In this document: positions 45,637-56,321 of the stretch, piece after piece
Layout: every line of letters starts with the position of its first letter
Position numbering within the stretch: the stretch's first letter is position 1
DNA from: Alcanivorax sp.
GTDB lineage: Bacteria > Pseudomonadota > Gammaproteobacteria > Pseudomonadales > Alcanivoracaceae
Length of the DNA stretch: 64,000 nucleotides
Direction: 5' to 3'
Assembly (NCBI GenBank): GCA_022449455.1
Contig: JAKUPL010000022.1
Span: 1 to 64,000, forward strand
Program-made: the position numbers and the translations under genes
Notes under the pieces: model-generated
What the model saw: the letters and a program-made list of their open reading frames with translations, nothing else
The model's database searches: none
What the model was told of the DNA's origin: nothing

Positions 45637-45877
45637 CCGGGGTCAGACCCCGCTAACTGCTTGATATACAAATATTTTGCGGCGATTCAGGCCTGAGTCG
45701 GGCGCTTAAAAGGCTATTTTTGCCCTGAAAAACCGGCGTTTAAGAGAAGATCGAGGGGAAAGGTGGGCTCTTGGAGGGTGATTTCTGGAGGGGAAAAGGC
45801 CGTTTGAAGCCTTTTATTTCCCTCCAGAATCGAAACAACCCTACTGGAATCAATGGGTTGTGGTGGTCCGACCCCGG
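45637..45877. repeat. Structured AT-richer intergenic element between ppiD and fabI
   Basis: This stretch is clearly lower in GC than its surroundings and is bounded by GGGGTCAGACCCC-type (45639-45652) and GGTCCGACCCC-type (45864-45877) palindromic edges. Inside, 45780-45800 and 45809-45831 form a long imperfect stem with an 8-base loop, and ACAACCC (45835-45841) pairs with GGGTTGT (45855-45861). The edges resemble sequences seen around REP-type or RAYT-associated repeats. No coding region was found. Confidence 0.5.
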
Positions 45878-46678
45878 TTATTCGCCGGGTTCTTCGAAGG
45901 GCATGGATACGGTGGCGGCGCCGGCGTCGACGTAGGTGATTTCGGCGGTGATGCCGGAGGCCAGGTCCGAGCACAGGAAGGCGGCGGTGTTACCGACTTC
46001 CTCGATGGTCACGTTGCGGCGCAGCGGGGCCTTGGCGGCATTGTAGTCCAGCATGGTACGGAATTTCTTGATGCCGGAGGCGGCCAGGGTGCGGATCGGG
46101 CCGGCGGAGATGCCGTTCACGCGGATGCCGTCCGGGCCCAGGCTGGCGGCCAGGTAGCGCACCGAGGCTTCCAGGCTGGCTTTGGCCAGGCCCATCACGT
46201 TGTAGTTCGGCACGGTCTGCCGGGAGGCGTGATAGGTGAGGGTGAGCAGGGAGCCGTTGCGGCCGGCCATCAGCGGGCGCGCGGCCTGGGCCAGCGCCAC
46301 GAAGCTGTAGGCGGAGATGTCGTGGGCCATGCGGAAGCCCTCGCGGGTGGCCACGTCGGCGAAGTTGCCGTCCAGTTCGCTGGCCGGGGCGAAGCCCACC
46401 GCGTGCACCACGCCGTCCAGGCCGTCCCATTGTTCGCCGAGACCGCTGAACACCTGCTGGATCTGCTCGTCGGAGGTCACATCACAGGGAAAGCACAGCG
46501 CTTCGCTGCTGCCGCACCGTTCGGCGACCTTGGTCACCCGGCTCTTGAGCTTGTCGTTCTGGTAGGTAAACGCCAGTTCCGCGCCTTCACGGTGCATGGC
46601 GTCGGCGATGCCGGTGGCGATGGAACGGTCGCTGGCGATGCCCACGATCAGGTATCGCTTGCCTGCGAGAAAACCCAT
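45878..46678 (-). CDS. fabI: Enoyl-[acyl-carrier-protein] reductase (NADH) FabI
   Basis: A 266-residue short-chain dehydrogenase that performs the last step of each fatty acid elongation round. The catalytic residues Y159 and K166 lie in [13 protein letters not shown], with the second Tyr at Y149. The NADH loop is [13 protein letters not shown] at about residues 13-25. It is the target of triclosan-type inhibitors in relatives. The ATG at 46678 begins the usual MGFLAGKR. Its position between ppiD and yejF is the same as in Pseudomonas. Confidence 0.96.
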   Translation of the reverse strand: MGFLAGKRYLIVGIASDRSIATGIADAMHREGAELAFTYQNDKLKSRVTKVAERCGSSEALCFPCDVTSDEQIQQVFSGLGEQWDGLDGVVHAVGFAPASELDGNFADVATREGFRMAHDISAYSFVALAQAARPLMAGRNGSLLTLTYHASRQTVPNYNVMGLAKASLEASVRYLAASLGPDGIRVNGISAGPIRTLAASGIKKFRTMLDYNAAKAPLRRNVTIEEVGNTAAFLCSDLASGITAEITYVDAGAATVSMPFEEPGE

Positions 46679-46756
46679 GGTCTGTCCTCAAAAAAAGATA
46701 GTCACTCCGGCGCCCAGTATAGGCGATCACGGTGGCCGTGAAAGGCACCGGCGGGG

Positions 46757-48364
46757 TTATTGTGCAACGGCTTGTTTCCCGTCGCGGTTGAAGGCCGCCT
46801 CGATCAAACGCCGGGTGTAGGCCTGCTCCGGCGCGTCGAATACCCGCTCGGTGTCGCCGTGCTCGATCACCTTGCCGTGTCGCATCACCAGCAGGCGGTG
46901 ACTGATGGCACGCACCACTTTCAGGTCGTGGCTGATGAACAGGTAGCTGAGCCCACGGCGCTGTTGCAGGTCTTTCAGCAGCGCCAGCACCTGGGCCTGC
47001 ACACTGCGGTCCAGGGCGGAGGTGGGCTCATCCAGAATCAGCAGATCCGGTTCCAGAATCAGCGCCCGGGCGATGGCGATGCGCTGGCGCTGCCCGCCGG
47101 AGAATTCGTGGGGATAGCGGTCGTCGCTGTCCGCCGGCAGACCCACTTCGGCGAGCAGGGCGCGCACCCGCTCCGCGCGCTGCTCGGCATTGAGCGACTT
47201 GTCATGCACGCGCAGCCCTTCTTCCACCGCCTGATGCACGGTGAGGCGCGGATTGAGGCTGCCGTAGGGGTCCTGAAACACCACCTGCATGTGCCTGCGC
47301 CAAGGGCGCAGGGCGCGACCACTGAGCGTGTTCAGGGGTTGATCCAGCAGCACCACCTTGCCGTTGGCGCGGATCAGGCGCAGCAGAATCAGGGCCAGGG
47401 TGGACTTACCGGAGCCGGATTCGCCGACCACGCCCAGGGTTTCGCCCCGGCGCAGATCGAAGGACACGCCGTCCACCGCCGCCACCGTCTCCCGGGCGCC
47501 CAGCCATCCACGCCGGCGGCCGCTGAAGTGCATTTCCAGTTGCTCGGCGCGTAACAGCACCGGCGCGTCCGGTGCGGTAGGCCGGGGACGGCCGCCGGGC
47601 TCGGCGGCCAGCAGGTGGCGGGTGTAGTCGTGCTGCGGGCGATTCAGCACCTGGTCGGTGTCACCGTATTCCACCACGCGCCCCTGATGCATCACCGCCA
47701 CGTCCTCGGCGAAGCGGCCCACCAGGCCCAGGTCGTGGCTGATCAGCAGCACGCCCAGGTGACGCTCTCGCTGCAGCCGCTTGAGCAGCTCCAGAATGGT
47801 TTCCTGAATGGTGACGTCCAGGGCGGTGGTGGGCTCGTCGGCAATCAACAACTGAGGGTCATTGGCCAGCGCCATGGCGATCATCACCCGCTGGCGTTGG
47901 CCGCCGCTGAGCTGGTGCGGGTAGCGGGCCAGCATGTCGGCGGAGGCGGGCAGGTCCACCTGCTCCAGCAGCTCCAGACAGCGCCGGCGCACCGCCGCGC
48001 CACCCAGTTTTTGATGGACGCGGATCGCCTCGCCGATCTGCTTCTCCACCCGGTGCAGGGGGTTCAGGGCGGTGAGCGGTTCCTGAAAAATGGTGCCGAT
48101 GCGGCCGCCGCGGAGGGCGCGTCGGCGCTCTTCCGGCCAGTCCAGCACATTGTCGCCGTCCAGTTCGATGGCCTGGGCGCGGCGATGGGCGCCGCCGGGC
48201 AGCAGGTCGAGAATCGACAGGGCGGTGAGCGATTTGCCGGACCCGGATTCACCCACCAGCGCCAGCATGCGCCCGGCTTCCAGGTCCAGGCTGATGCGGT
48301 CCACCGCCGGCCGGGCCGGATCGTCGAACCACACGCTCAGTTCGCGAAGACGCAGCAGGCTCAT
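46757..48364 (-). CDS. yejF: Peptide ABC transporter ATP-binding protein YejF
   Basis: A 535-residue protein with two fused ABC domains. Walker A motifs (GESGSGKS) are at 38-45 and 314-321. The signature motifs are [10 protein letters not shown] (about 150-159) and [10 protein letters not shown]. Walker B motifs are [12 protein letters not shown] and [12 protein letters not shown]. It energises the YejBE permease for uptake of oligopeptides, including microcin C in E. coli. The ATG at 48364 overlaps the yejE stop as ATGA, which fixes the start; the longer frame upstream is not real. It is the last gene of yejABEF. Confidence 0.95.
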   Translation of the reverse strand: MSLLRLRELSVWFDDPARPAVDRISLDLEAGRMLALVGESGSGKSLTALSILDLLPGGAHRRAQAIELDGDNVLDWPEERRRALRGGRIGTIFQEPLTALNPLHRVEKQIGEAIRVHQKLGGAAVRRRCLELLEQVDLPASADMLARYPHQLSGGQRQRVMIAMALANDPQLLIADEPTTALDVTIQETILELLKRLQRERHLGVLLISHDLGLVGRFAEDVAVMHQGRVVEYGDTDQVLNRPQHDYTRHLLAAEPGGRPRPTAPDAPVLLRAEQLEMHFSGRRRGWLGARETVAAVDGVSFDLRRGETLGVVGESGSGKSTLALILLRLIRANGKVVLLDQPLNTLSGRALRPWRRHMQVVFQDPYGSLNPRLTVHQAVEEGLRVHDKSLNAEQRAERVRALLAEVGLPADSDDRYPHEFSGGQRQRIAIARALILEPDLLILDEPTSALDRSVQAQVLALLKDLQQRRGLSYLFISHDLKVVRAISHRLLVMRHGKVIEHGDTERVFDAPEQAYTRRLIEAAFNRDGKQAVAQ

Positions 48365-49404
48365 GGGCGTTCTCCCGCATCGGCGTGGTACTTCCTGGGG
48401 TCGAAGGCATCGCGCACCGCTTCGCCCACGAACACCAGCAGGGACAGCATCAGCGCCAGGGTGACGAAGGCGCTCAGCCCCAGCCACGGGGCGTGCAGGT
48501 TGGCCTTGCCCTGGCCCAGCAGTTCACCCAGGGAGGGCGCGCCGGGCGGCAGCCCGAAGCCGATAAAGTCCAGCGAGGTGAGCAGAATCACCGAGGCGTT
48601 GAGCACGAACGGCAGATAGGTGAGGGTGGCCACCATGGCGTTGGGCAGCATATGTCGGAACAGGATCACCGGCGTGCGCACCCCCAGCGCCTGGGCGGCA
48701 CGCACATAGTCCAGGTTGCGCGCGCGCAGAAATTCGGCGCGCACCAGATCCACCAGGGTCATCCAGGAAAACAGCAGCATGATCAGCAGCAGCGTCCAGA
48801 AGCCGGGCACCACGAAACTGGAGATGACGATGATCAGATAGAGGATCGGCATGCTGGACCAGATTTCCAGGAAGCGCTGGCCGGCCAGATCCAGCCAGCC
48901 GCCGTAATAGCCCTGCAGGGCGCCGACCACGATGCCGATGGCGCTGGAAGCCACCGTCAGAATCAAACCGAACAGCACCGACAGCCGGAAGCCGTAGATC
49001 AGCCGCGCCAGCACGTCCCGACCCTGATCGTCGGTGCCCAGCCAGTTCTCCGCCGACGGCGGCGCCGGCGCCGGCACCGTGAGTTCGTAGTTGATGGTGT
49101 CGTAGCTGTAGCGGATCGGCGGCCACAGCATCCAGCCGTCCTCTTCGATCAATTCCCGCACATAGGGGTCACGGTAATTGGCTTCGGTTTCGAACAAACC
49201 GCCGAAGGCGGTTTCCGGATAAACCTGAAACACCGGCCAGTACAGCTCACCCTGATAACGCACCATGATCGGCTTGTCGTTGGCGACCAGCTCGGCGCCC
49301 AGGCTGACCACGAACAGCACCAGAAACAGATACAGCGACCACAGGCCCCGGCGGTTGCGCCGGAAGGCCCGCCACTGGCGGTGCCAGATCGGCTCGGTGC
49401 CCAT
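48361..49404 (-). CDS. yejE: Peptide ABC transporter permease YejE
   Basis: A 347-residue inner-membrane permease. An N-terminal helix (GLWSLYLFLVLFVVSLGAEL) is followed by a roughly 100-residue soluble insert and then five helices. The binding-protein-dependent transport motif is RAAQALGVRTPVILFRHMLPN (EAA-type loop, about residues 225-245). NWLGTDDQGRDVLARLIYGF is the conserved opening of the membrane domain. It shares one base with the yejB stop codon (TGATG), so translation is coupled. Confidence 0.93.
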   Translation of the reverse strand: MGTEPIWHRQWRAFRRNRRGLWSLYLFLVLFVVSLGAELVANDKPIMVRYQGELYWPVFQVYPETAFGGLFETEANYRDPYVRELIEEDGWMLWPPIRYSYDTINYELTVPAPAPPSAENWLGTDDQGRDVLARLIYGFRLSVLFGLILTVASSAIGIVVGALQGYYGGWLDLAGQRFLEIWSSMPILYLIIVISSFVVPGFWTLLLIMLLFSWMTLVDLVRAEFLRARNLDYVRAAQALGVRTPVILFRHMLPNAMVATLTYLPFVLNASVILLTSLDFIGFGLPPGAPSLGELLGQGKANLHAPWLGLSAFVTLALMLSLLVFVGEAVRDAFDPRKYHADAGERP

Positions 49405-50486
49405 CAGCGCGCCCTCCGCTCAAAATCGATGCGCGGATCCACCCACATATAGGTGAGGTCGGAGACCAGTTTCAGCAGCATGCCCAGCAAGGTAAAGATG
49501 AACAGGGTACCGAACACCACCGGGTAATCCCGGTTGATCACCGACTCGAAGCCGAGCAGGCCCAGCCCGTCCAGGGAAAAGATGTACTCGATCAGCAGCA
49601 CGCCGGTGAAGAACATGCCCACGAAAGCCGCCGGAAAGCCGGCGATGATGATCAGCATGGCGTTGCGGAATACGTGGCCGTAGAGCACCCGGTTCTCGGT
49701 CAGCCCCTTGGCGCGGGCGGTCTGCACGTACTGTTTGCCGATTTCGTCGAGAAAGGAATTCTTGGTGAGCATGGTCAGGGTGGCGAAATTGCCGACCACG
49801 ATGGCCAGGGTGGGAAGGGTAATGTGGTGCAGGTAGTCCAGCATCTTGCCGAACGCGGACAACTGCTCGAAGTCGTCCGAGGTGAGCCCCCGTAGCGGGA
49901 ACCACTCCAGATAGGAGCCGCCGGCGAACAGCACCACCAGCAGAATGGCGATCAGAAAACTGGGAATCGCGTAACCCACGACGATGGCGGTGCTGGTCCA
50001 GACGTCGAAGCGGCTGCCGTCGCGCACCGCCTTGCGGATGCCCAGGGGAATGGCCACCAGATAGGTGATCAACGTACTCCACAGGCCCAGCGAGATCGAC
50101 ACCGGCAGCCGCTCCAGAATCAGATCGCTCACCGCCCGGTCCCGGTAATAGGATTCACCGAAGTCGAAGGTCAGGTAGCGTTTGATCATCAGCCAGAAGC
50201 GTTCCGGCGCCGGCTTGTCGAAACCGTACAGCTTTTCGATGCGCTCGATCAGTTCCGGTGGCAGCCCGCGTGAGCCCCGGTAATCAGTGCCTCCGGAGCC
50301 GACGAAGTCGGCGGTGCTGCCGGCAAAGCCGCCACCGGCGCCGCCGCCGCCGAGCCCCTGCAGTTGGGCCAGGGCCTTCTCCACCGGGCCGCCCGGGGCC
50401 GCCTGCACGATCACGAAATTCAGCAGCAGGATGCCGAACAGGGTCGGCACGATCAGCGCCAGTCGTTTGAGGATATAGACCAGCAT
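49404..50486 (-). CDS. yejB: Peptide ABC transporter permease YejB
   Basis: A 360-residue permease with six predicted helices. The first is [25 protein letters not shown] Gly-rich loop ([13 protein letters not shown]) lies between helix 1 and the conserved [19 protein letters not shown]. The EAA-type loop is [22 protein letters not shown] (about 250-272). It pairs with YejE. The start at 50486 overlaps the yejA stop as TGATG. The Gly-rich insert is family-typical but quite pure in Gly here. Confidence 0.93.
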   Translation of the reverse strand: MLVYILKRLALIVPTLFGILLLNFVIVQAAPGGPVEKALAQLQGLGGGGAGGGFAGSTADFVGSGGTDYRGSRGLPPELIERIEKLYGFDKPAPERFWLMIKRYLTFDFGESYYRDRAVSDLILERLPVSISLGLWSTLITYLVAIPLGIRKAVRDGSRFDVWTSTAIVVGYAIPSFLIAILLVVLFAGGSYLEWFPLRGLTSDDFEQLSAFGKMLDYLHHITLPTLAIVVGNFATLTMLTKNSFLDEIGKQYVQTARAKGLTENRVLYGHVFRNAMLIIIAGFPAAFVGMFFTGVLLIEYIFSLDGLGLLGFESVINRDYPVVFGTLFIFTLLGMLLKLVSDLTYMWVDPRIDFERRAR

Positions 50487-52297
50487 CAGCGGGCGCTTTC
50501 ATTCCACCAGAGATCCAGCGCTCCGGTGATCGGCACGTAGGCCGGCAGCGGCGCATGGTCGAGGCCGGCCCGGTAGGCGAACCGGTGGGTGGGCGCGTAC
50601 CAGTTGGGCACCACGTAAAAGCCCCACTGCAGGGCGCGGTCCAGGGCGCGGGTGCGGGTCACCAGGGCCTCGCGGCTCTGCGCGGCGATCACCTTGTCGA
50701 CCAGGGCGTCCACCGCCGGATTGCAGACGCCGGCATAGTTCTGGCTGCTTTCCCGCTCGGCCGCCTGACAGCTCCAGAAGCCGCGCTGCTCGTTACCCGG
50801 CGAGGTGGACTGGCCCCAGCCGCCGACGATCATGTCGAAGTTGAAGCGGCGCAGGCGCTGCACGAACTGGGATTGATCCACGCGCACCACGTTGGCGTCG
50901 ATGCCCAGGGTTTTCAGATTGCGCGCGAACGGCAGCACGATGCGCTCGAAGGCCGGCCGGTAGAGCAGAAACTCAAAGTGCACCGGCTTGCCGTCCGGGG
51001 TGTGCAGTTTGCCGCCCTTGACCTGGTAACCGGCGTCCATCAGCAGCTTCTGGGCGTGGCGCAGATTCTCGCGGGGCCGGCCGGAACCGTCGGAGTGGGG
51101 CGGCTGGTAGCTCTCCGTGAACACCCGCGGTGGCAGGTCTTTTCTGAGCGGCTCCAGCAGGGCCAGCTCTTCCTTATCCGGCGGCCCCTCGGCGGCCAGG
51201 TCGGAATTCTGGAAGTAGCTGCGGGTGCGCTGATACTGCCCATAAAACAGGTTCTTGTTGGACCACTCAAAATCAAAGGCGTAGGTGATGGCCTCGCGGA
51301 GCACCGGGTCCTGGAACACCGGCCGGCGGGTATTGAACACAAAGCCCTGCATGCCCGCCGGATTGCTGTGCTTCGCTTCCTCGGTGATCAGGCGACCGCT
51401 GCGGAAGGCGTCGCCGGTGTAGACGGTGGCCCACAGCTTGGAATTGGTCTCGGTGCGCCAGTCGTAATCGCCGCGCTTGAAGGCCTCCAGGGCCACGGTC
51501 TCATCCAGGTAGTACTCGTGGATGATGCGGTCGAAATTGTAGCGGCCGCGCATCACCGGCAAGTCCTTGGCCCAGTAGTCGTCGCGGCGTTCGTAGACCA
51601 CCCGCTTGCCGGGCTTGAAGCTTTTTACCCGGTAGGGGCCGGACCCCAGCGGCGGCTCCAGGCTGGCATCGGCGAAGTCGCGGCCTTTCCAGTAATGCTT
51701 GGGCATCACCGGCAGCTGGCCGACGATCATCACCAGCTCCCGGTTGTCGCCCGGTTTGAAGCTGAATTTCACTTTGCGCTCGGACAGCGCCTCCACCTTT
51801 TCCACGTCGCCGTAGTAATAGGCGTAGAAGGGCTCGCCTTCGTCGCGCAGCGTCTTGAAGGTCCATACCACGTCCTCGGCGCGCACCGGCTGGCCGTCGG
51901 CGAAGCGGGCTTCCTTGCGTAGGGTGAAGGTCACCCAGCGGCGGTCCTCCGGCCACTCGATGGTTTCCGCCAGCAGACCGTACTCGCTGAACGGTTCGTC
52001 CAGGCTGCGCACGGTCAGGGTATCGAACAGGTATTCGCCGGCGCCGGCGGCGGCGGTGCCCTTCGGCAGCCAGGGCATGAAATTGTCGAAGCCGCCCAGT
52101 TCGTGCAGGCGCAGGTCGCCGCCCTTGGGGGCGTCCGCATTGACGTAATCGAAGTGGGAGAAGCCGGGCCCGTACTTGGGGCTGCCGTGCATGGCGATGG
52201 CGTGGGCGGTGGTGGTGTCCGCCCGTACCGCCTCGGGCAACGGTGCCGCCAGAAAAAGGACCGCCAGGAACAGAAAGGACCGCATAGCGCCTGTCAT
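50486..52297 (-). CDS. yejA: Extracellular solute-binding protein YejA
   Basis: A 603-residue periplasmic substrate-binding protein of the OppA/DppA family (SBP_bac_5). The signal peptide is [22 protein letters not shown] (starting at residue 5). The mature protein includes [29 protein letters not shown], usual for YejA, and [27 protein letters not shown]. It delivers peptides to YejBE-YejF. The ATG at 52297 is the first plausible start; MRSF at 52285 is an alternative, and no strong Shine-Dalgarno is visible. It is first in yejABEF, 114 bases after mltD on the same strand. Confidence 0.92.
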   Translation of the reverse strand: MTGAMRSFLFLAVLFLAAPLPEAVRADTTTAHAIAMHGSPKYGPGFSHFDYVNADAPKGGDLRLHELGGFDNFMPWLPKGTAAAGAGEYLFDTLTVRSLDEPFSEYGLLAETIEWPEDRRWVTFTLRKEARFADGQPVRAEDVVWTFKTLRDEGEPFYAYYYGDVEKVEALSERKVKFSFKPGDNRELVMIVGQLPVMPKHYWKGRDFADASLEPPLGSGPYRVKSFKPGKRVVYERRDDYWAKDLPVMRGRYNFDRIIHEYYLDETVALEAFKRGDYDWRTETNSKLWATVYTGDAFRSGRLITEEAKHSNPAGMQGFVFNTRRPVFQDPVLREAITYAFDFEWSNKNLFYGQYQRTRSYFQNSDLAAEGPPDKEELALLEPLRKDLPPRVFTESYQPPHSDGSGRPRENLRHAQKLLMDAGYQVKGGKLHTPDGKPVHFEFLLYRPAFERIVLPFARNLKTLGIDANVVRVDQSQFVQRLRRFNFDMIVGGWGQSTSPGNEQRGFWSCQAAERESSQNYAGVCNPAVDALVDKVIAAQSREALVTRTRALDRALQWGFYVVPNWYAPTHRFAYRAGLDHAPLPAYVPITGALDLWWNESAR

Positions 52298-52411
52298 CGT
52301 TATTGTGGACTCCAGAAAGGGGCCGGTGGCGACACCATAGCCCAGGCCGCGATTTTCACCAAATACCCGGACTTGGAGCCGCATTTTGCCGCGGAGTTCG
52401 CGGCGCGCCGA

Positions 52412-54019
52412 TCAGGGCGCGCGGCGTACATCCACGTACAGGGTCAGACGGTCGCCGGGCTGCAGGTAGCGGCGCTGCTTGACGCCATTGTTCCAGTCGC
52501 GAATCTGGCTCACCGAAACGTTGAAGCGGCTGGCGATGGCGTACAGGGAATCTCCCTGACGCACCGAATAACGCACCTTGCGGATCATCTCATCGCGGTG
52601 CTCGGCGGCGCGGGAGGCGGCGGGGCCGTCCTCGGTCCACACCGCCAGGGTCTGGCCGATGCGCAGCGGGTCGCCGGGGGACATGTCGTTCCAGCGCGCC
52701 AGCTCGCGCACGCTCACGTCGTAGCTGCGTGCCAGTGCCCACAGGGTTTCTCCGGAGGCCACCCGGTGGTCGACCCGTTGGCGACCACCACCGGCCCGGT
52801 CGGTTTGCCCGGCGAGCCGGCTATTGGCGGCAGCCCGTTCCGGAATCAGCAGGGTGCGGCCGGCGACGATGGTGCTGCCTTGCAGATCGTTGATGTCGCG
52901 CAGCACCGCCGCGGTGGTGCGGTGCCGGCGGGCGATCGCGATCAGCGAGTCGCCGGGGCGGATGGTGTAGCGCAGCCAGCGCATTCGTTCCTGCGGCGAC
53001 AGCCCCGCCACCCGCTCGCGGAAGGTGTCGGCGGCGCTCACCGGCACCAGCAATTCCGTGGTCCCGTGGGGGGCGGTGGCCCAGCGATTGAACGCCGGGT
53101 TAAGCAGGTAGAGTTCCTCGGTGGAGATGCCCGCCAGGCTCGCGGCCTGGGCCAGGTCGATCTGCCCGCCCACGTCGACGCTGGCGAAGTAGGGCTGGTC
53201 GTCGATGGGGTGCAGCGTCACGCCATAGCGTTGCGGGGTGCGGACGATCTGCGCCACCGCCAGCAGCTTGGGCACGTAGGCGGTGGTCTCGCTGGGCAGG
53301 TCCAGATTCCAGAAATCGGTGGGCAGGCCGGCCTCTTCATTGCGGCGCCGGGCCCGGGATACGGTGCCGCCGCCGGCGTTGTAGGAGGCCAGGGCCAGCA
53401 GCCAATCGCCGTCGAACCGTTCGGACAGCTGCTGCAGATAGTCCAGCGCCGCCCGGGTGGAGCGCACGATGTCCCGACGGTTGTCGTACCACCAGGTCTG
53501 ATCCAGGCCGAAGTACTTGCCGGTGGAAGGGATGAACTGCCAGGGGCCGGCGGCGCGGCCGTGGGAATAGGCGAACGGATCGAAAGCGCTTTCCACCACC
53601 GGGAGCAGCACCAGTTCCAGCGGCATGTCACGGGCTTCCGCTTCTTCCACGATAAAGTGGAGGTAGCGTTCGGAGCGGGTGGTGACGCGGGTGAAGTACT
53701 TAGGGTGGCGGGCGTACCAATCCCGCTGGGCGCTGACACGTGGGTTGTCCTGGTCCAGGTTCAGTGCGTAGCCGCGGCGGATGCGGTCCCACAGGTCCTG
53801 GTCGGTGGCCCGGTCACCGTCGGGATCGTGGGGCGCCGGTTCGTCCATGCCGTTGGCCAGGTCCGGGTCCTCCAGGGAGGGCTCGGCCGCCGGCATCGGC
53901 GGGAGTTGTGTGACGTCCGGTGTATCGTCGCGGTGTTGTCCATTCCCCGAGGGGGAGAGGGCACAGCCACTCCCCATTAGCGCGATCCCCAAGATCGCGC
54001 AACCCATAAATTTATTCAT
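52412..54019 (-). CDS. mltD: Membrane-bound lytic transglycosylase MltD with three LysM repeats
   Basis: A 535-residue lipoprotein that cleaves peptidoglycan at the outer membrane. A short signal ends in GSGC with the lipid-carrying C19. The SLT domain has the catalytic Glu E143 in LPVVESAFDPFAYSHGRAAGPWQFIP and YNAGGG further on. Three LysM repeats follow at about 351-393, 418-461 and 484-529; E. coli MltD has two in its well-known form. MNKFMGCAIL at 54019 is a natural lipoprotein start; the longer frame upstream is not supported. It may be transcribed into yejA. Confidence 0.93.
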   Translation of the reverse strand: MNKFMGCAILGIALMGSGCALSPSGNGQHRDDTPDVTQLPPMPAAEPSLEDPDLANGMDEPAPHDPDGDRATDQDLWDRIRRGYALNLDQDNPRVSAQRDWYARHPKYFTRVTTRSERYLHFIVEEAEARDMPLELVLLPVVESAFDPFAYSHGRAAGPWQFIPSTGKYFGLDQTWWYDNRRDIVRSTRAALDYLQQLSERFDGDWLLALASYNAGGGTVSRARRRNEEAGLPTDFWNLDLPSETTAYVPKLLAVAQIVRTPQRYGVTLHPIDDQPYFASVDVGGQIDLAQAASLAGISTEELYLLNPAFNRWATAPHGTTELLVPVSAADTFRERVAGLSPQERMRWLRYTIRPGDSLIAIARRHRTTAAVLRDINDLQGSTIVAGRTLLIPERAAANSRLAGQTDRAGGGRQRVDHRVASGETLWALARSYDVSVRELARWNDMSPGDPLRIGQTLAVWTEDGPAASRAAEHRDEMIRKVRYSVRQGDSLYAIASRFNVSVSQIRDWNNGVKQRRYLQPGDRLTLYVDVRRAP

Positions 54020-54050
54020 AACAATGATATACGTGCGAAATTTTGAGTTG

Positions 54051-54079
54051 ATTCTAGGCACCGCCCCCGGTCGGGGCAA
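54051..54079 (-). promoter_or_regulatory. Candidate promoter of mltD
   Basis: On the minus strand TTGCCC (54079-54074), a 17-base spacer and TAGAAT (54056-54051) lie 31 bases before the ATG. Confidence 0.45.
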
Positions 54080-54199
54080 GAAAAAACGCCCCGGCCACGG
54101 TGCCGCCTCCCGGAAATCCGATGTCCGTCACAGAGACATCGGGATGCCAAAATCGTGCCTTTTCAGGGCGCCACCCGGACCCGCTTGGGTGTGGCGTGT

Positions 54200-54973
54200 T
54201 CAGGCGGAGTCCTTCCAGCGGCGCAGGGCGGCGAAGCCTTCCACCGGGTTGTCCGGGCGGTTGCCGAAGTGCTGCTGGCAGGCGTCGCGCAGCTGCGGTT
54301 CGGCGGCGCGCAGGAACGGGTTGGTGCGGCGCTCCTCGCCGATGGTGGAGGGCAGGGTGATGCGCTGTTCATCGCGCAGTTCCCGCACCCGGGCCAGCCG
54401 GTCGCCCACCGCCCGGTCGTCGGGCGAGACGGCGGCGGCGAACGTCAGATTCGCCAGGGTGTACTCGTGGGCGCAGAACACCAGGGTTTGTTCCGGCAGC
54501 GCCGACAGCCGGTTCAGGGAGTGGTGCATCTGCTCCGGCGTGCCCTCGAACAGGCGGCCACAGCCGCCGGCGAACAGGGTGTCGCCGCAGAACAGCCAGC
54601 CCTGCAGCGGAGCAAGAAAGGCGATGTGGCCCAGGGTGTGGCCGGGCACGTCGATCACCTCCAGTTCCAGGTCCGGTTCCGCCAGCCGGACCCGGTCGCC
54701 GTCGCGCAGCGGCTGGTCCATCTCCGGGATGGTCTCCCGGGCCGGACCGTACACCGGAATGTCCCGGTCGCGGCACAGGGCGGCGACGCCGCCCACGTGG
54801 TCCGGATGGTGATGGGTGATCAGCAGCGCGCTCAGGGTCAGGCCCTGTTCGGTCAGCCAGGCTTCCACCGGCGCCGGATCACCCGGGTCCACCACCACGC
54901 AGTGGCTGCCGTCGTGAACGGCCCAGATGTAGTTGTCGGAAAAGGCGGGGATCGCCGTAGGGGCTTGCAGCAT
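54200..54973 (-). CDS. gloB: Hydroxyacylglutathione hydrolase (glyoxalase II)
   Basis: A 257-residue metallo-beta-lactamase-fold enzyme that hydrolyses S-lactoylglutathione to lactate and glutathione, completing methylglyoxal detoxification. The dinuclear metal site is T53-HHHPDH in LITHHHPDHVGG, with GHTLGHIAF, GDTLFAGGCGR and CAHEYTLANL giving the remaining ligands. The C-terminal substrate-binding part holds RTNPFLRA. It is divergent to the yafS-like gene; the gloB-yafS-rnhA-dnaQ order is the same as in E. coli. Confidence 0.95.
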   Translation of the reverse strand: MLQAPTAIPAFSDNYIWAVHDGSHCVVVDPGDPAPVEAWLTEQGLTLSALLITHHHPDHVGGVAALCRDRDIPVYGPARETIPEMDQPLRDGDRVRLAEPDLELEVIDVPGHTLGHIAFLAPLQGWLFCGDTLFAGGCGRLFEGTPEQMHHSLNRLSALPEQTLVFCAHEYTLANLTFAAAVSPDDRAVGDRLARVRELRDEQRITLPSTIGEERRTNPFLRAAEPQLRDACQQHFGNRPDNPVEGFAALRRWKDSA

Positions 54974-55025
54974 GACGTGATACTCTGTGCTTGGGATGCT
55001 GTGATGCTAACAGCCGGCACGGAGA

Positions 55026-55874
55026 ATGTCAGAGATGCAACTGCCCCCGCTTTCGCGCGCGCCGTTCCAACGGCAGCCCGAGGACATGGTGCGTCGCTTC
55101 GATCATTGGCTGGAAAGCGAGGCCGGCCAGGCGGTGCTGGCCGCCGAGCGCGCCATGCTCGCCGACTGGCTGCCCAAGCTGGTGGGCCAGCGGGCGCTGG
55201 AAATCAGCGGCGGTCGCGGCCGCGATCTGCTGGCCGGCATTCGCCTGCCGTGGCGCTGTTCGGTGACGCCGGTGCACTGCGCCGATGAGCCCGATGACGA
55301 CCGGTCCGTCGGCGCCGACGCCGCCGGCGCGGAGCGCCCGCCGGTACGGGTCAAGGCCTGCCCCCAGGCGCTGCCGGTGGCCAAGAACAGCGTCGACGTG
55401 GTGTTGCTGCACCACGGTCTGGAATTTCAGGACAACCCCCATCGGGTGCTGCGCGAGGCGGCCAGTTGCGTGGCGCCGGGCGGCACCATCGCGGTGGTCG
55501 GCTTTCACCCGCTCAGTGTCATGGGGCTGGCCCGCTGGCTGCGTGGCGGCGCCAGCCGTCCCGGCTGGAGCGGCCGGTATTTCCGGCCCTACCGGGTCAG
55601 TGACTGGCTGCACGTGCTGGGCTTCGAGGTCGAAGGGCTGGCCGGTGGCTTCTATAATCTGCCGCTTGCCGACCGGGGCCGGGCGCGGCTGCGCTGGCTG
55701 GAATGGCTGGGCGGAAAGCTGTGGTGGCGGTTCGGCGGCGTCTACCTGCTGGTGGCCCGCAAGCGGGCGGCGATGATGCGGCCGCTGGCCCCGCAGCGGG
55801 GGTTCAGCCGGCAGCGACCCACGGTGGTGTCGGTGCCGGTGGCCCGTTGGCGACAGGAACGGAATACGGAGTAA
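55026..55874 (+). CDS. SAM-dependent methyltransferase, YafS-like
   Basis: A 282-residue class I methyltransferase-like protein. Motif I is degenerate: RALEISGGRGRDLLAG in place of the usual D/E-x-GxGxG. The post-methylation motifs DVVLLHHGLEFQDNPHRVLREA and GGTIAVVGFHPLS are well conserved. The substrate is unknown. It resembles E. coli YafS, which lies between gloB and rnhA in the same order. The ATG at 55026 is assumed; a second ATG at 55035 is 9 bases from GGAGA and could be used instead. The stop is 3 bases before the rnhA start. Confidence 0.8.
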   Translation: MSEMQLPPLSRAPFQRQPEDMVRRFDHWLESEAGQAVLAAERAMLADWLPKLVGQRALEISGGRGRDLLAGIRLPWRCSVTPVHCADEPDDDRSVGADAAGAERPPVRVKACPQALPVAKNSVDVVLLHHGLEFQDNPHRVLREAASCVAPGGTIAVVGFHPLSVMGLARWLRGGASRPGWSGRYFRPYRVSDWLHVLGFEVEGLAGGFYNLPLADRGRARLRWLEWLGGKLWWRFGGVYLLVARKRAAMMRPLAPQRGFSRQRPTVVSVPVARWRQERNTE

Positions 55875-55877
55875 CGT

Positions 55878-56321
55878 TTGAATCAGGTTGAAATCTTTAC
55901 CGACGGGGCCTGCCGGGGCAATCCCGGGCCTGGCGGCTGGGGCGCGGTGCTGCGCTATGGCGACCGCGAGAAGGAATTGCACGGCGGCGAGCCGCACACC
56001 ACCAACAACCGCATGGAGCTGATGGCGGCGATCCAGGCGCTGGAAACGCTGACGCGGCCCTGCGAGGTCCATCTGACCACCGATTCCCAATACGTGCGCA
56101 AGGGCATCACCGAGTGGCTGGCCAACTGGAAAAAGCGTGGTTGGAAAACCGCCGCGAAAAAGCCGGTGCTGAACCAGGACCTGTGGATGCGGCTCGATGA
56201 AGCCGCCGCCCGTCACCGGATGCACTGGCACTGGGTCAAGGGCCACAGCGGCCACCCGCAGAACGAGCGCGCGGACCAGCTCGCCAATCGCGGCATCGAC
56301 GACATGAAGGCAGGCGCATGA
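55878..56321 (+). CDS. rnhA: Ribonuclease HI
   Basis: A 147-residue enzyme that cleaves the RNA strand of RNA:DNA hybrids. The active-site acids are D9 in [17 protein letters not shown]47 in NRMELMAA and D69 in LTTDSQYV, with the last Asp in [12 protein letters not shown]. The basic handle [12 protein letters not shown] is present, as in E. coli. The start is TTG at 55878, supported by GGAG six bases upstream. Its stop overlaps dnaQ (ATGA). Confidence 0.96.
   Translation: MNQVEIFTDGACRGNPGPGGWGAVLRYGDREKELHGGEPHTTNNRMELMAAIQALETLTRPCEVHLTTDSQYVRKGITEWLANWKKRGWKTAAKKPVLNQDLWMRLDEAAARHRMHWHWVKGHSGHPQNERADQLANRGIDDMKAGA

Noticed and set aside
55026-55874. Degenerate SAM motif taken as evidence for a pseudogene
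   Set aside because: The frame is intact, the rest of the fold is conserved, and the gene keeps its position between gloB and rnhA.
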